From the NCBI GenBank assembly GCA_021798855.1, contig JAJZBP010000037.1, forward strand, positions 1-12,639: 12,639 nt of DNA, read 5' to 3'. Shown piece after piece: positions 6,122 to 12,639 of this stretch (positions within the stretch are counted from its first letter, which is position 1; every line of letters begins with the position of its first letter). The position numbers and the translations under genes were made by a program. The notes beneath the pieces were generated by a model, which saw only the letters and a program-made list of their open reading frames with translations, ran no database searches and was not told the origin of the DNA. Source of the DNA: Bacillota bacterium. Its GTDB lineage: Bacteria; Bacillota; Sulfobacillia; JAJZIM01; JAJZBP01.

Positions 6122-6226
6122 TCACAGCAGTACGTCCACCTCGTATGGCGCCTCGGGGTTGGCGGTCTCGGCGAGCAGCGACTGCACCGCCGGAGCATGG
6201 CCTGAGCGAACAGGAAGTGGCGGTTC
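6122..6226 (-). pseudogene. Possible gene remnant, C-terminal fragment
   Basis: On the minus strand a reading frame with coding-like third positions ends at TGA 6124-6122: VRSGHAPAVQSLL, then AETANPEAPYEVDVLL and stop. It has no start and no extension upstream that looks coding; beyond about 6226 the sequence turns AT-rich. It looks like the tail of a lost gene, but I cannot name the family and chance is not excluded. Confidence 0.3.
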
Positions 6227-6239
6227 CAAATAAATTCTG

Positions 6240-6249
6240 CTATATATAG
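6240..6249. promoter_or_regulatory. AT-rich palindrome, possible -10 region
   Basis: CTATATATAG is a perfect 10-base palindrome in an otherwise GC-rich gap, 75 bases before the next plus-strand gene. It could contain a -10 element for the HEPN cassette, but no good -35 sits at the right distance, so this is tentative. Confidence 0.25.
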
Positions 6250-6324
6250 GAATTTGTCGGCGGTTGTAGTAATGTGGAGTTTGGGTGAAACCGGCGAAAT
6301 TCGCCTTCCCAAAAGAGGGGACCG

Positions 6325-7104
6325 GTGAAGATGGAAGAGGCGCTTGAATTTACCGGATGCCGCGGCGACCATGGAGTGGAGATCAACGCCGGAACGATGC
6401 CGGACGAGTTCAGGGAATTGCAATGGGAATCCGTGAAAAAGCGCGGAATCTTCCTGATGACCGACAAGGATCGGAAATATGCCCTTTTGCCGTTTGAGGT
6501 GGTCCACCTGGCTCTGCGCTTGGCCGATGCCGCAGTTGAAGCTTCCCGCCGGGTGCCGTCGTTGGTGGGGGGGTTACCGCCGGACGCCAAAATGGGGGAG
6601 GCCGAAAAAGCGATCCAACAAACCTGGGAACTGCTCGCAGACCGGCATTTGGCCGAGTTAATGGACGAACGTGGGCGGTTGGCGGAAGAAGGATGGATAC
6701 CTGAGGAAAAAATTTTGAACGCGGCCAAAAAGGCTTGGGATGTCCGGGCCAGCGAAGCGAAAAAGATACAAAGCGAATTGAGCAACTTGTTTGCCTCGGA
6801 TAAAGGTCTTGTTTTCGAAGCGTGTCTTTATTTTGCTTCGCGCGGTTTTGCCGTTGTGGATGTGGTTGAGAGGTTAAAAAAGGCCGCCGAGATCATAAAA
6901 AAGGAATGGGGAAACGAAGAACCGGAATTGGTTCTGACCATGTTTGATGATCCGGAGGATGGGGAAAAGAGCGTGGATATCGTCATCAGGACCTATGTTC
7001 ACCGGCGGGAAGCCCGCAAGAAAAGGGATCTGGCGCGAGCGGCCACGGAAACCCTCCTGTCGGAATTAAACGTGGGGCTAATTCTTGCTCCCTTGGAGGC
7101 GTAA
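6325..7104 (+). CDS. Uncharacterised partner protein of a HEPN gene
   Basis: A 259-aa soluble, charged protein. GTG 6325 is preceded by GAGG (6315-6318) at six bases; ATG 6331 is an alternative. Residues about 1-60 look like a small alpha/beta unit (FREL, GIFLMTDKDRKYALLP) and 60-155 are mainly helical. The C-terminal part (about 198-259) has ELVLTMFDDPEDGEK, VDIVIRTYVHRREA and a final helix. From memory, this short 'DPED…I.I' domain resembles proteins encoded next to UPF0332-type HEPN genes, which agrees with the downstream gene. The stop is five bases before that gene's GTG, and the latter's ribosome binding site lies inside this gene, so the two are co-translated. A role as neutraliser or partner of the HEPN protein is inference. 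Confidence 0.75.
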   Translation: MKMEEALEFTGCRGDHGVEINAGTMPDEFRELQWESVKKRGIFLMTDKDRKYALLPFEVVHLALRLADAAVEASRRVPSLVGGLPPDAKMGEAEKAIQQTWELLADRHLAELMDERGRLAEEGWIPEEKILNAAKKAWDVRASEAKKIQSELSNLFASDKGLVFEACLYFASRGFAVVDVVERLKKAAEIIKKEWGNEEPELVLTMFDDPEDGEKSVDIVIRTYVHRREARKKRDLARAATETLLSELNVGLILAPLEA

Positions 7105-7109
7105 ACCGC

Positions 7110-7490
7110 GTGGGCTTTAATTGGCGGCAATTTTTGTGTACTTCCAACGTGTTGATGAGGCAACGTCGAGTTCAAGAACCGCATTTTCGGTCGGCGGTCA
7201 GCCGGGCGTATTATGCCGCTTATCATGTTGCCAAAGAGTATGCGGAAACCAGAGGCGGCAAGCAAAGTCATTACCCGGGAAGCGGTTCGCATGAATGGGT
7301 TGCCAGGTGGTACACGGACCACGGGCACACGGGAATTAGCAGCCTTTTGTTGGATCTGAGGAAACAGCGGAAGGTGGCTGATTATGTACTCAATATCAGG
7401 AAATCCAGCATTGTCGTTAATCAGGCTTGGGCGGAAGAGGTTCATTCCGACGCCGTTCAATTGATCCAAGCGGTATCCAAATTGCCATAG
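7110..7490 (+). CDS. HEPN-domain protein (UPF0332-like), putative RNase toxin
   Basis: A 126-aa single HEPN domain. The core helix FRSAVSRAYYAAYHVAKEY carries Arg32 and His39, an R-x6-H arrangement typical of metal-independent HEPN ribonucleases. It is followed by SHEWVARWY (60-68) and LRKQRKVADYVL (83-94), both usual for this family. The start is GTG 7110 with GGAGG (7095-7099) ten bases upstream, inside the end of the previous gene. HEPN proteins of this kind are often toxins or RNA-cleaving defence components paired with an adjacent gene, and the 259-aa upstream protein is the obvious partner. Unlike the HEPN at 2598-3503, its catalytic motif looks intact. Target RNA unknown. Confidence 0.85.
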   Translation: MGFNWRQFLCTSNVLMRQRRVQEPHFRSAVSRAYYAAYHVAKEYAETRGGKQSHYPGSGSHEWVARWYTDHGHTGISSLLLDLRKQRKVADYVLNIRKSSIVVNQAWAEEVHSDAVQLIQAVSKLP

Positions 7491-7507
7491 CCACTGTTCC
7501 CTGAGTT

Positions 7508-7544
7508 CGCCGCCGTTCCCCTCGCGGGGCCGGCGGCGCTTTTT
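7508..7544 (+). terminator. Strong Rho-independent terminator after the HEPN cassette
   Basis: CGCCGCCG (7508-7515) pairs perfectly with CGGCGGCG (7531-7538). Inside it CCCC and GGGG pair around a TCGC loop. CTTTTT follows. The T-tract is on the plus strand only, so it ends the HEPN operon rather than the opposing ABC operon. Confidence 0.85.
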
Positions 7545-7555
7545 AGCCCTGCTTT

Positions 7556-8341
7556 TCACGACCGCCGCCGGTAGCGCCCGAAGGACCATTGGGCGAAGAG
7601 GTACAAGACCAAGGCGAAGGCCAGCAGCTTGCCCAGGCCACCGGCCGCCGCCGCCCAGGGAATGGTGGGGGAGAAGGCGTAGCGGACGACCTCCACCGTC
7701 CAGTTGAGGGGGTTGAAACGGGAAACCGCCTGCATCCAGGGGGGCATCAGGCCGGCGGGCATGAAGGCCACCGAGAGGAAGGCCAGGGGCAAGGTCAAAA
7801 AGTTGATGGCCGCGATCATCGGTTCCCGCCGGCGCAGGAGCAGGGAAATCCCGTTGGAAAAGGCGGCGAAGCCGGCGGACAATAAAAGACAGGCGGCCAG
7901 CGTTACCAACACTCCGGGCAGGCCGCCTTCCAGGCGCGCCCCCAGGAGGCTCCCCAAGACCAGGATCAAGCAGACCTGGACGCCGATGGCCACGGCGGCG
8001 TAGCCCACCGAGGCCAGGATGATGGCGCCGCGGCGGACGGGAGTGGAGAGAAAACGGTCCAGAACGCCCCGGTTCATGTCCTCCAAAAGGTCGAAGCCGG
8101 CCCAGACCGAGTTGAAGAGGGCGGTCATGCCGACCACGCCGGGGGTCAGGAACTGGATGTAGGACGCCGCGCCGAAGCCGGGGATCTCCACCACCCGCCG
8201 GAAGAGTTGGCCATAGAGGGTGAGCCAGACCACCGGTTGGGTGATGGCGACCACGATCCAGACGGGCTGGCGCAGGTAGGAGCGGGCGGTGCGCAACCAT
8301 AGATACCAGCCATCGGAAAACATGGCGGCCAGTTCGCTCAA
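7556..8341 (-). CDS. ABC-2 type transporter permease (DrrB-like)
   Basis: A 261-aa integral membrane protein with about six hydrophobic segments (around 27-45, 60-80, 105-130, 135-160, 172-195 and 232-250). It has the ABC-2 permease landmark before the third helix (LEDMNRGVLDRFLSTPVRRG, about 86-105) and the conserved PLAFLSVAFMPAGLMPPWM and FNPLNWTVEVVRYA near the end. It forms the membrane part of an exporter with the ATPase encoded just before it. The start is TTG 8341, overlapping the ATPase stop as TTGA, with AAAGGAGG about nine bases upstream. The substrate cannot be read from sequence; homologues export drugs, lipids or polysaccharides. Confidence 0.92.
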   Translation of the reverse strand: MSELAAMFSDGWYLWLRTARSYLRQPVWIVVAITQPVVWLTLYGQLFRRVVEIPGFGAASYIQFLTPGVVGMTALFNSVWAGFDLLEDMNRGVLDRFLSTPVRRGAIILASVGYAAVAIGVQVCLILVLGSLLGARLEGGLPGVLVTLAACLLLSAGFAAFSNGISLLLRRREPMIAAINFLTLPLAFLSVAFMPAGLMPPWMQAVSRFNPLNWTVEVVRYAFSPTIPWAAAAGGLGKLLAFALVLYLFAQWSFGRYRRRS

Positions 8342-9312
8342 TGCCCTTCGCCTCCTTTCCCGTTGGGGGTCCGCGCCTCGTTTTCGGAAAAGCGACGTCC
8401 GGTGTGGGCGGCATAGACGTCGTCCAGGGAGGGCAGCCGTACCTCGGCCTCCCGCACCGGGTAGCCGGCAGCCTCCAGGTGCCGAATGGCCTCGGGCAGG
8501 AGGCGTTGCCCGTCCGCCGCGCGTATCAAAAGGCGAGGGCCGTCGGTCTCCACGTCCAAGACGCCGGGTAGGGCCGTCAAACCGGGCAGGCTGGTGCCGG
8601 CGACCGGCTCCGCCACGGTTAGGGTGATCCTTGAGGGCACGCCGGCCTTGAGCTCGCCGGGCGTGCCGGCGGCGACCACCTTGCCGCGCGAAATGATCAC
8701 CAACCGGTCGGCCAGTTGGTCGGCCTCCTCCAGGTAGTGGGTGGTCAGCAGGATGGTCAGGCCCTTTTCCCGCAGGCGGCGCAGATCCTGCCAGAGGGCG
8801 GCCCGGCTGGTGGGGTCAAGCCCCGTGGTGGGTTCATCCAAAAAGAGCACTTGCGGTTCGGCCAAAAGGCCCAGGGCGATGTCCAGGCGCCGCTTCAGGC
8901 CGCCGGAATAGCTGCGGACGAAGCGGTCGGCGACGGATGTTAGTTCCAGCATCTCCAGGAGTTCGTCCGAGCGTCGGGAGATGGTCCGCCGGTCCAGCCG
9001 GTGCAGGTGGCCGTGCAGGTGGAGGTTTTCCCGCCCGGTGGCTTCGATGTCGGCCCCGAGACCCTGGGAGACGTAGCCGATCCGTTGCCGGACCAGGTGG
9101 GCTTCAGTCCGGACGTCGGCCCCGGCGACCTTTGCCTGGCCCTCGTCGGGGATGGTCAAGGTGGTCAGGCACCGGACGGCGGTGGACTTGCCGGCCCCAT
9201 TCGGGCCTAGCATGGCGAAGATCTCCCCCGCCTCCACCCGCAGGCTCAAGCCGTCCAGGGCGCGGAAACCTCGGTAAGTCTTGATCAAGGCGACGGCTTC
9301 AATCGCCGGCAA
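8338..9312 (-). CDS. ABC transporter ATP-binding protein (DrrA-like)
   Basis: A 324-aa ATPase that powers the overlapping permease. From TTG 9312 it shows Walker A GPNGAGKST (36-44), Q-loop Gln83, signature YSGGLKR (135-141, Tyr replacing the first Leu), Walker B VLFLDEP (155-161) and switch His192 in TTHYLEEAD. A C-terminal extension of about 100 residues follows, as in DrrA-type exporters. The start is TTG 9312 because GAGGAGG (9328-9322) lies nine bases upstream. The longer GTG 9330 start would put that ribosome binding site inside the gene and has none of its own. The gene is divergent from leuS. Confidence 0.93.
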   Translation of the reverse strand: MPAIEAVALIKTYRGFRALDGLSLRVEAGEIFAMLGPNGAGKSTAVRCLTTLTIPDEGQAKVAGADVRTEAHLVRQRIGYVSQGLGADIEATGRENLHLHGHLHRLDRRTISRRSDELLEMLELTSVADRFVRSYSGGLKRRLDIALGLLAEPQVLFLDEPTTGLDPTSRAALWQDLRRLREKGLTILLTTHYLEEADQLADRLVIISRGKVVAAGTPGELKAGVPSRITLTVAEPVAGTSLPGLTALPGVLDVETDGPRLLIRAADGQRLLPEAIRHLEAAGYPVREAEVRLPSLDDVYAAHTGRRFSENEARTPNGKGGEGH

Positions 9313-9357
9313 AAAGGCAAACCTCCTCACATTGGGCAGGTTTTAAGCTTCCCCCAC

Positions 9358-9375
9358 GAAGGGACTAATTCCTTC
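9358..9375. promoter_or_regulatory. Short inverted repeat in the ABC/leuS divergent gap
   Basis: GAAGGGA (9358-9364) and TTCCTTC (9369-9375) form a 7-bp stem with one G-T pair and a 4-base loop (CTAA). It could be an operator between the two divergent operons. No T-tract follows. No clear -35/-10 pair was found for either side, and there is no T-box leader. Confidence 0.25.
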
Positions 9376-9441
9376 CCCGGCGAATTATTGGGTTCGATAC
9401 CGCCGATACTTCTTTTGTCTGATTTTGGGAGGCAAGTTTGC

Positions 9442-11895
9442 TTGGAAGATCGGTATACACCTGCGGAAATCGAAACCAAGTGGCGGGAACGTTGGGCGGA
9501 GAGTGGCCTTTACCGGACCCCGGGCGCCGGCGGCGCCCCCAAATACTACTGCCTGGAAATGTTCCCCTACCCTTCGGGCAACCTGCACATGGGCCACGTG
9601 CGCAACTACACCATCGGCGACGCCCTGGCCCGTTTCAAAAGGATGCAGGGGTACGACGTCCTGCACCCGATGGGCTGGGATTCCTTCGGCCTGCCGGCGG
9701 AGAACGCGGGTCTGGCCAAGGGCCTGCATCCGGCCAGGTGGACGCGGGAGAACATCGCGGCCATGCGGCGCCAGTTGGACCGCCTGGGGTTTTCCTATGA
9801 CTGGGAACGGGAGGTCACCACCTGCCTGCCGGATTATTACCGGTTCACCCAATGGCTGTTTCTTCTTTTTTACCGCCGGGGGCTGGCCTACCGCAAAAAG
9901 GCGCCGGTGAATTGGTGTCCCAAGTGCTCCACCGTCCTGGCCAACGAGCAGGTGGTCGAGGGCAAGTGCTGGCGTTGCGACTCGGATGTGACGCCACGTG
10001 AGTTGGAACAGTGGTTCTTGCGGATCACCGCCTACGCGCAAAACCTGCTGGACGATCTGGAGTTGCTTGCCGGTTGGCCGGAGCGGGTGCGGACGATGCA
10101 GGAGAATTGGATCGGGCGCAGCGCCGGAGCCAGGATCGAATTTCCCTTGGAGGATGCCGGGGCAGGCTCCTGGCCCGAGTCCGGCTCCGGCTCCGGCGAA
10201 CGGATCGCGGTTTACACCACCCGCGCCGATACCCTTTTCGGCGTGACCTACCTGGTGTTGGCGCCGGAGCATCCCTTGGCGCGCCGGCTGGCGGACGGCA
10301 ACCCGGAATTGGCGGCTTTCCTGACCAGGGCCACGGCGGAAAGCGAAAGGGAGCGGACCTCCGCCGAGAGCGAGAAGGAAGGCGTCTTCACCGGCGCCCA
10401 CTGCCTGCACCCTTTCACGGGGGAACGGCTCCCCGTCTGGGTCGGCAACTACGTCCTCTACGCCTACGGCACGGGGGCGGTGATGGGGGTGCCCGCCCAC
10501 GACCAGCGGGATTACCTGTTTGCCGTCAAGTACGGCCTGCCGGTCAAGACGGTGGTGGTGGAGGAAGGAATGCCTGCCGGCGCCGCCTACGAGGGGCCGG
10601 GCGTCCTGGTTCAGTCGGGTGAATTCACCGGCCTGCCCAGCGAGCGGGCCAAGACGCGCATCGCCTCCGCCCTGGAGGCCGCGGGCCTGGGGCGGACGGA
10701 GGTCCGTTACCGCCTGCGGGACTGGCTGATTTCCCGCCAGCGTTACTGGGGAGCGCCGATCCCCATGGTCTATTGCCCGCGTTGCGGGATCGTGCCGGTG
10801 CCGGAGGCCGACCTGCCCGTGCGGCTGCCGGAGGCGGTCGAGTTCAAGGTGGGGGCCAACCCCCTGGCCGGCGTGCGCGAATTCGTGGAAACCGCCTGCC
10901 CGGCCTGCGGCGGGCCGGCCCGCCGGGAGACGGATACGTGTGACACCTTCATCTGTTCTTCCTGGTACTACCTGCGCTACGCTTCACCGCGCGCGGACGA
11001 ACTGCCCTTCCGGCGCGCGGACGTCGACCGCTGGTTGCCGGTGGACCAGTACGTCGGCGGGGTGGAGCACGCCGTCTTGCACCTGCTGTACTCGCGCTTT
11101 TTCACCAAAGTCCTGCGGGACGCCGGAATGCTCGGTTTCGCCGAGCCCTTCCAAAACCTCCTGACCCAGGGCATGGTGATCAAGGACGGCAGGAAAATGT
11201 CCAAGTCCAAGGGCAACGTGGTCAGTCCCGACGAGATCGTGGCCCGCTACGGCGCCGATACGGCCAGGCTTTTCATCCTCTTCGCCGCCCCGCCGGAAAA
11301 GGACCTGGAGTGGAGCGACCATGGCGTGGAGGGCGCCGCCCGCTTTCTGCAGCGCGTCTGGCGGCTTTACGCGCAAGGCGGCGGAACGGGGGGCGGCGCG
11401 GCCGGCGAGGAAACACCCGAGTTGCGCCGGCTTCTCCACCGGACCGTCAAGAAGGTCGGTGAGGATCTGGAGCGATTCAGCTTCAACACCGCCATCAGCG
11501 CCTGCATGGAACTGGTCAACGCCCTTTACGCCCACCGGGGGGAAGCGGGACGGACCGTCCCGCACGCGACCCTCGCCACTTTGGCCAAGATCCTGGCGCC
11601 CTTCGTACCCTTTCTGGCCGAGGAGGCGTGGGGTAGTTTGAGGCACGCCGGGAGCGTGCATTTGGAGCCCTGGCCGATCTACGACCCGGAGGCTTTGGTC
11701 GAGGCCCAAGTGGAGCTGGCCCTGCAAGTCGGCGGGCGCGTGCGGGACCGGATCACGGTTCCCGCCGCGGCCACCGCGCCAGAGATCGAAGCGCTGACTC
11801 TGAACTCGGCCCGGGTACGCCAGTACCTGGACGGCAAGGAGATCGTTCGGGTGGTGGTGGTTCCCGGACGCCTGGTGAACGTGGTTGTTCGCTAG
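9442..11895 (+). CDS. leuS: Leucyl-tRNA synthetase
   Basis: An 817-aa cytoplasmic class I synthetase that charges tRNA-Leu. HMGH is at residues 49-52 and KMSKS at 585-589. The zinc-type cysteines (WCPKC, CWRC), the editing-domain motif TTRADT (Ala for the usual Pro), the AYGTGAVMGVPAHDQRD region and the leucine-specific second Cys pair (YCPRCG, CPACGG) are all present. The start is TTG 9442, with GGGAGG (9427-9432) nine bases upstream; this gives LEDRYTPAEIETKW, the family's normal beginning. ATG 9388 would add an unmatched extension. Within the editing domain's entry three tandem TCCGGC units (10180-10197) encode a Ser-Gly linker. It overlaps the next gene and likely heads an operon with it and holA. 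Confidence 0.98.
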   Translation: MEDRYTPAEIETKWRERWAESGLYRTPGAGGAPKYYCLEMFPYPSGNLHMGHVRNYTIGDALARFKRMQGYDVLHPMGWDSFGLPAENAGLAKGLHPARWTRENIAAMRRQLDRLGFSYDWEREVTTCLPDYYRFTQWLFLLFYRRGLAYRKKAPVNWCPKCSTVLANEQVVEGKCWRCDSDVTPRELEQWFLRITAYAQNLLDDLELLAGWPERVRTMQENWIGRSAGARIEFPLEDAGAGSWPESGSGSGERIAVYTTRADTLFGVTYLVLAPEHPLARRLADGNPELAAFLTRATAESERERTSAESEKEGVFTGAHCLHPFTGERLPVWVGNYVLYAYGTGAVMGVPAHDQRDYLFAVKYGLPVKTVVVEEGMPAGAAYEGPGVLVQSGEFTGLPSERAKTRIASALEAAGLGRTEVRYRLRDWLISRQRYWGAPIPMVYCPRCGIVPVPEADLPVRLPEAVEFKVGANPLAGVREFVETACPACGGPARRETDTCDTFICSSWYYLRYASPRADELPFRRADVDRWLPVDQYVGGVEHAVLHLLYSRFFTKVLRDAGMLGFAEPFQNLLTQGMVIKDGRKMSKSKGNVVSPDEIVARYGADTARLFILFAAPPEKDLEWSDHGVEGAARFLQRVWRLYAQGGGTGGGAAGEETPELRRLLHRTVKKVGEDLERFSFNTAISACMELVNALYAHRGEAGRTVPHATLATLAKILAPFVPFLAEEAWGSLRHAGSVHLEPWPIYDPEALVEAQVELALQVGGRVRDRITVPAAATAPEIEALTLNSARVRQYLDGKEIVRVVVVPGRLVNVVVR

Positions 11896-12283
11896 CGGCC
11901 TCTACCAGGTTCTCTTCCACTTGGCCGAAGGCCGCCGCTTGCGGGTGGGCCGGTTGGGGGAACTCGACCTGGACGGAGGATACTATGTTTACACGGGCAG
12001 CGCCCGTCGGGGTCTGGAAGCCCGCGTGGAGCGCCACCGGCGCCGGGATACCCGGCGGAAACGGTGGCATGTGGACCACCTGGCCGCCGCCTGCCGCTTC
12101 GTGGCGGCTTTTGCCTATCCCGGGTCATTCGGCGAGTGCGCTTTGGCCGCCGCCGGAGGTGGGCTGGTGATCCCCCGTTTCGGCGCTTCCGATTGCCGCT
12201 GTCCCGGTCACCTGAGCTATTTCCGGGAGAGACCGGATCTGCCCCTGCCTGGAGGTGTGCTTATTGGCGAAAACGACGGTTAA
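11885..12283 (+). CDS. DUF123 family protein (GIY-YIG-like nuclease fold)
   Basis: A 132-aa protein matching the DUF123 family along its whole length: GLYQVLFHL, then VGRLGEL (22-28), GGYYVYTGSARRGLEARVERH (the GIY-YIG-like core), RWHVDHL, GECALAA, and the C-terminal FGASDCRCPGHLSYF with its conserved Cys pair and His. DUF123 is best known from archaea and some thermophilic or anaerobic bacteria and is related to GIY-YIG endonucleases; a nuclease role is inferred, not shown. Start TTG 11885 lies inside the end of leuS (11-base overlap) with only a weak ribosome site, so translation is probably coupled. It overlaps holA by 20 bases. Confidence 0.88.
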   Translation: MFASGLYQVLFHLAEGRRLRVGRLGELDLDGGYYVYTGSARRGLEARVERHRRRDTRRKRWHVDHLAAACRFVAAFAYPGSFGECALAAAGGGLVIPRFGASDCRCPGHLSYFRERPDLPLPGGVLIGENDG

Positions 12284-12639
12284 GGGCGGCGACCTGGCCG
12301 CCTACCGGCGGGCGGTCGGTGCCCTGACCGCCGGGCGGCTCCTGCCGGTGTACTGTTTCGCCGGACCGGAGGCATTATTGCGCCGGGAGGGGATTGCCGC
12401 TCTGCGCCGCGTCTCGGGGGTATCCGAAGTGAACTACGCGGTCAGGGAGGATGAAACCGGCCTGGAGGAAGCCCTGTACCTGGTCAGGACCCCCTCCTTC
12501 GGCGGAGTGCGTTTGGTGGTCTACGCGGCGGAAAAGTTGAAGGCGGCCGAAAAAAAGGCCCTGATCGTCTACGCGGCCAACCCGGTGACCGGGAGCCACT
12601 TGGTACTGTCCCTGGCCACGGCGGAAGCGGAACCGGCTT
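12264..12639 (+). CDS. holA: DNA polymerase III subunit delta, 5' part
   Basis: Start TTG 12264 with GGAGGT (12251-12256) seven bases upstream; the frame is open to the window's end (about 125 codons). The visible part fits the N-terminal domain of the clamp-loader delta subunit: LLPVYCFAGPEALLRREG (nucleotide-free AAA+-like start with a degenerate loop), then VRTPSFGGVRLVVYAAEKLK, then YAANPVTGSHLVL. Delta opens the beta sliding clamp. Placement soon after leuS is common in Firmicutes, usually with competence genes between; here only DUF123 intervenes. Partial only because the window ends. Confidence 0.85.
   Translation, partial: MAKTTVKGGDLAAYRRAVGALTAGRLLPVYCFAGPEALLRREGIAALRRVSGVSEVNYAVREDETGLEEALYLVRTPSFGGVRLVVYAAEKLKAAEKKALIVYAANPVTGSHLVLSLATAEAEPA

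Noticed and set aside
6999..8414. Long minus-strand open frame across the ABC permease and HEPN region (471 codons)
   Set aside because: It lies in another frame of the clear ABC permease gene, crosses a strong terminator and the opposing HEPN gene, and has Arg/Pro/Gly-rich shadow composition.
9388..9441. ATG 9388 as the leuS start
   Set aside because: It adds 18 unmatched residues and has no ribosome site; GGGAGG is correctly placed for TTG 9442.
9385..10500. Long minus-strand open frame opposite leuS (371 codons)
   Set aside because: It is the antisense shadow of GC-rich leuS, with low-complexity composition and no recognisable motif.
1..12639. CRISPR arrays, tRNA or rRNA genes, complete insertion sequences
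   Set aside because: No regularly spaced repeats, cloverleaf-like segments, rRNA cores or transposase motifs were seen by eye on either strand.

Overview
The window is about 12.6 kb of GC-rich bacterial DNA. It most resembles a high-GC, clostridia-like Firmicute (Moorella/Desulfotomaculum type). The reasons are strong AGGAGG-type ribosome binding sites, many TTG and GTG starts, an ECF sigma / DUF4349 / SIMPL envelope locus and a leuS–holA neighbourhood. This is inference from gene style; no ribosomal RNA or other species marker is present.

Layout. (1) 1-1079: a probably decayed gene end, then a short-chain dehydrogenase homologue (SDR) that has lost the usual YxxxK catalytic pair. (2) 1080-1340: no gene, but a G/C-homopolymer-rich stretch with several hairpins. 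(3) 1341-3503: an accessory block of nucleotidyltransferase (NTase) and HEPN genes. A 66-aa helical protein overlaps a GSx10DxD nucleotidyltransferase. After it come a minimal nucleotidyltransferase (MntA type) and, coupled by TAATG, a HEPN domain fused in frame to a gamma-glutamylcyclotransferase (GGCT/AIG2-like) domain. (4) 3537-6036: an ECF sigma factor and a membrane DUF4349 protein (candidate anti-sigma) on the minus strand, divergent from a SIMPL-domain protein. The 74-bp gap holds two mirror-image ECF promoters sharing one palindromic -35 element. (5) 6037-7544: a terminator, a gene fragment, and a second HEPN cassette: a 259-aa partner protein plus a HEPN protein with an intact Rx6H motif, closed by a strong terminator. 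(6) 7556-9312, minus strand: a DrrA/DrrB-type ABC exporter ATPase and permease. (7) 9442-12639, plus strand: leuS, a DUF123 GIY-YIG-like protein, and the 5' part of holA (DNA polymerase III delta), overlapping or tightly packed and probably one operon.

How it works together. The conserved right end (leuS/holA) adjoins a variable left end in which toxin-antitoxin-like HEPN/nucleotidyltransferase modules flank an envelope-stress regulatory unit. The most unusual items are the HEPN–GGCT fusion next to an MntA-type gene and the mirrored ECF promoter. The mirrored promoter also implies that the sigma gene starts downstream of its first ATG.
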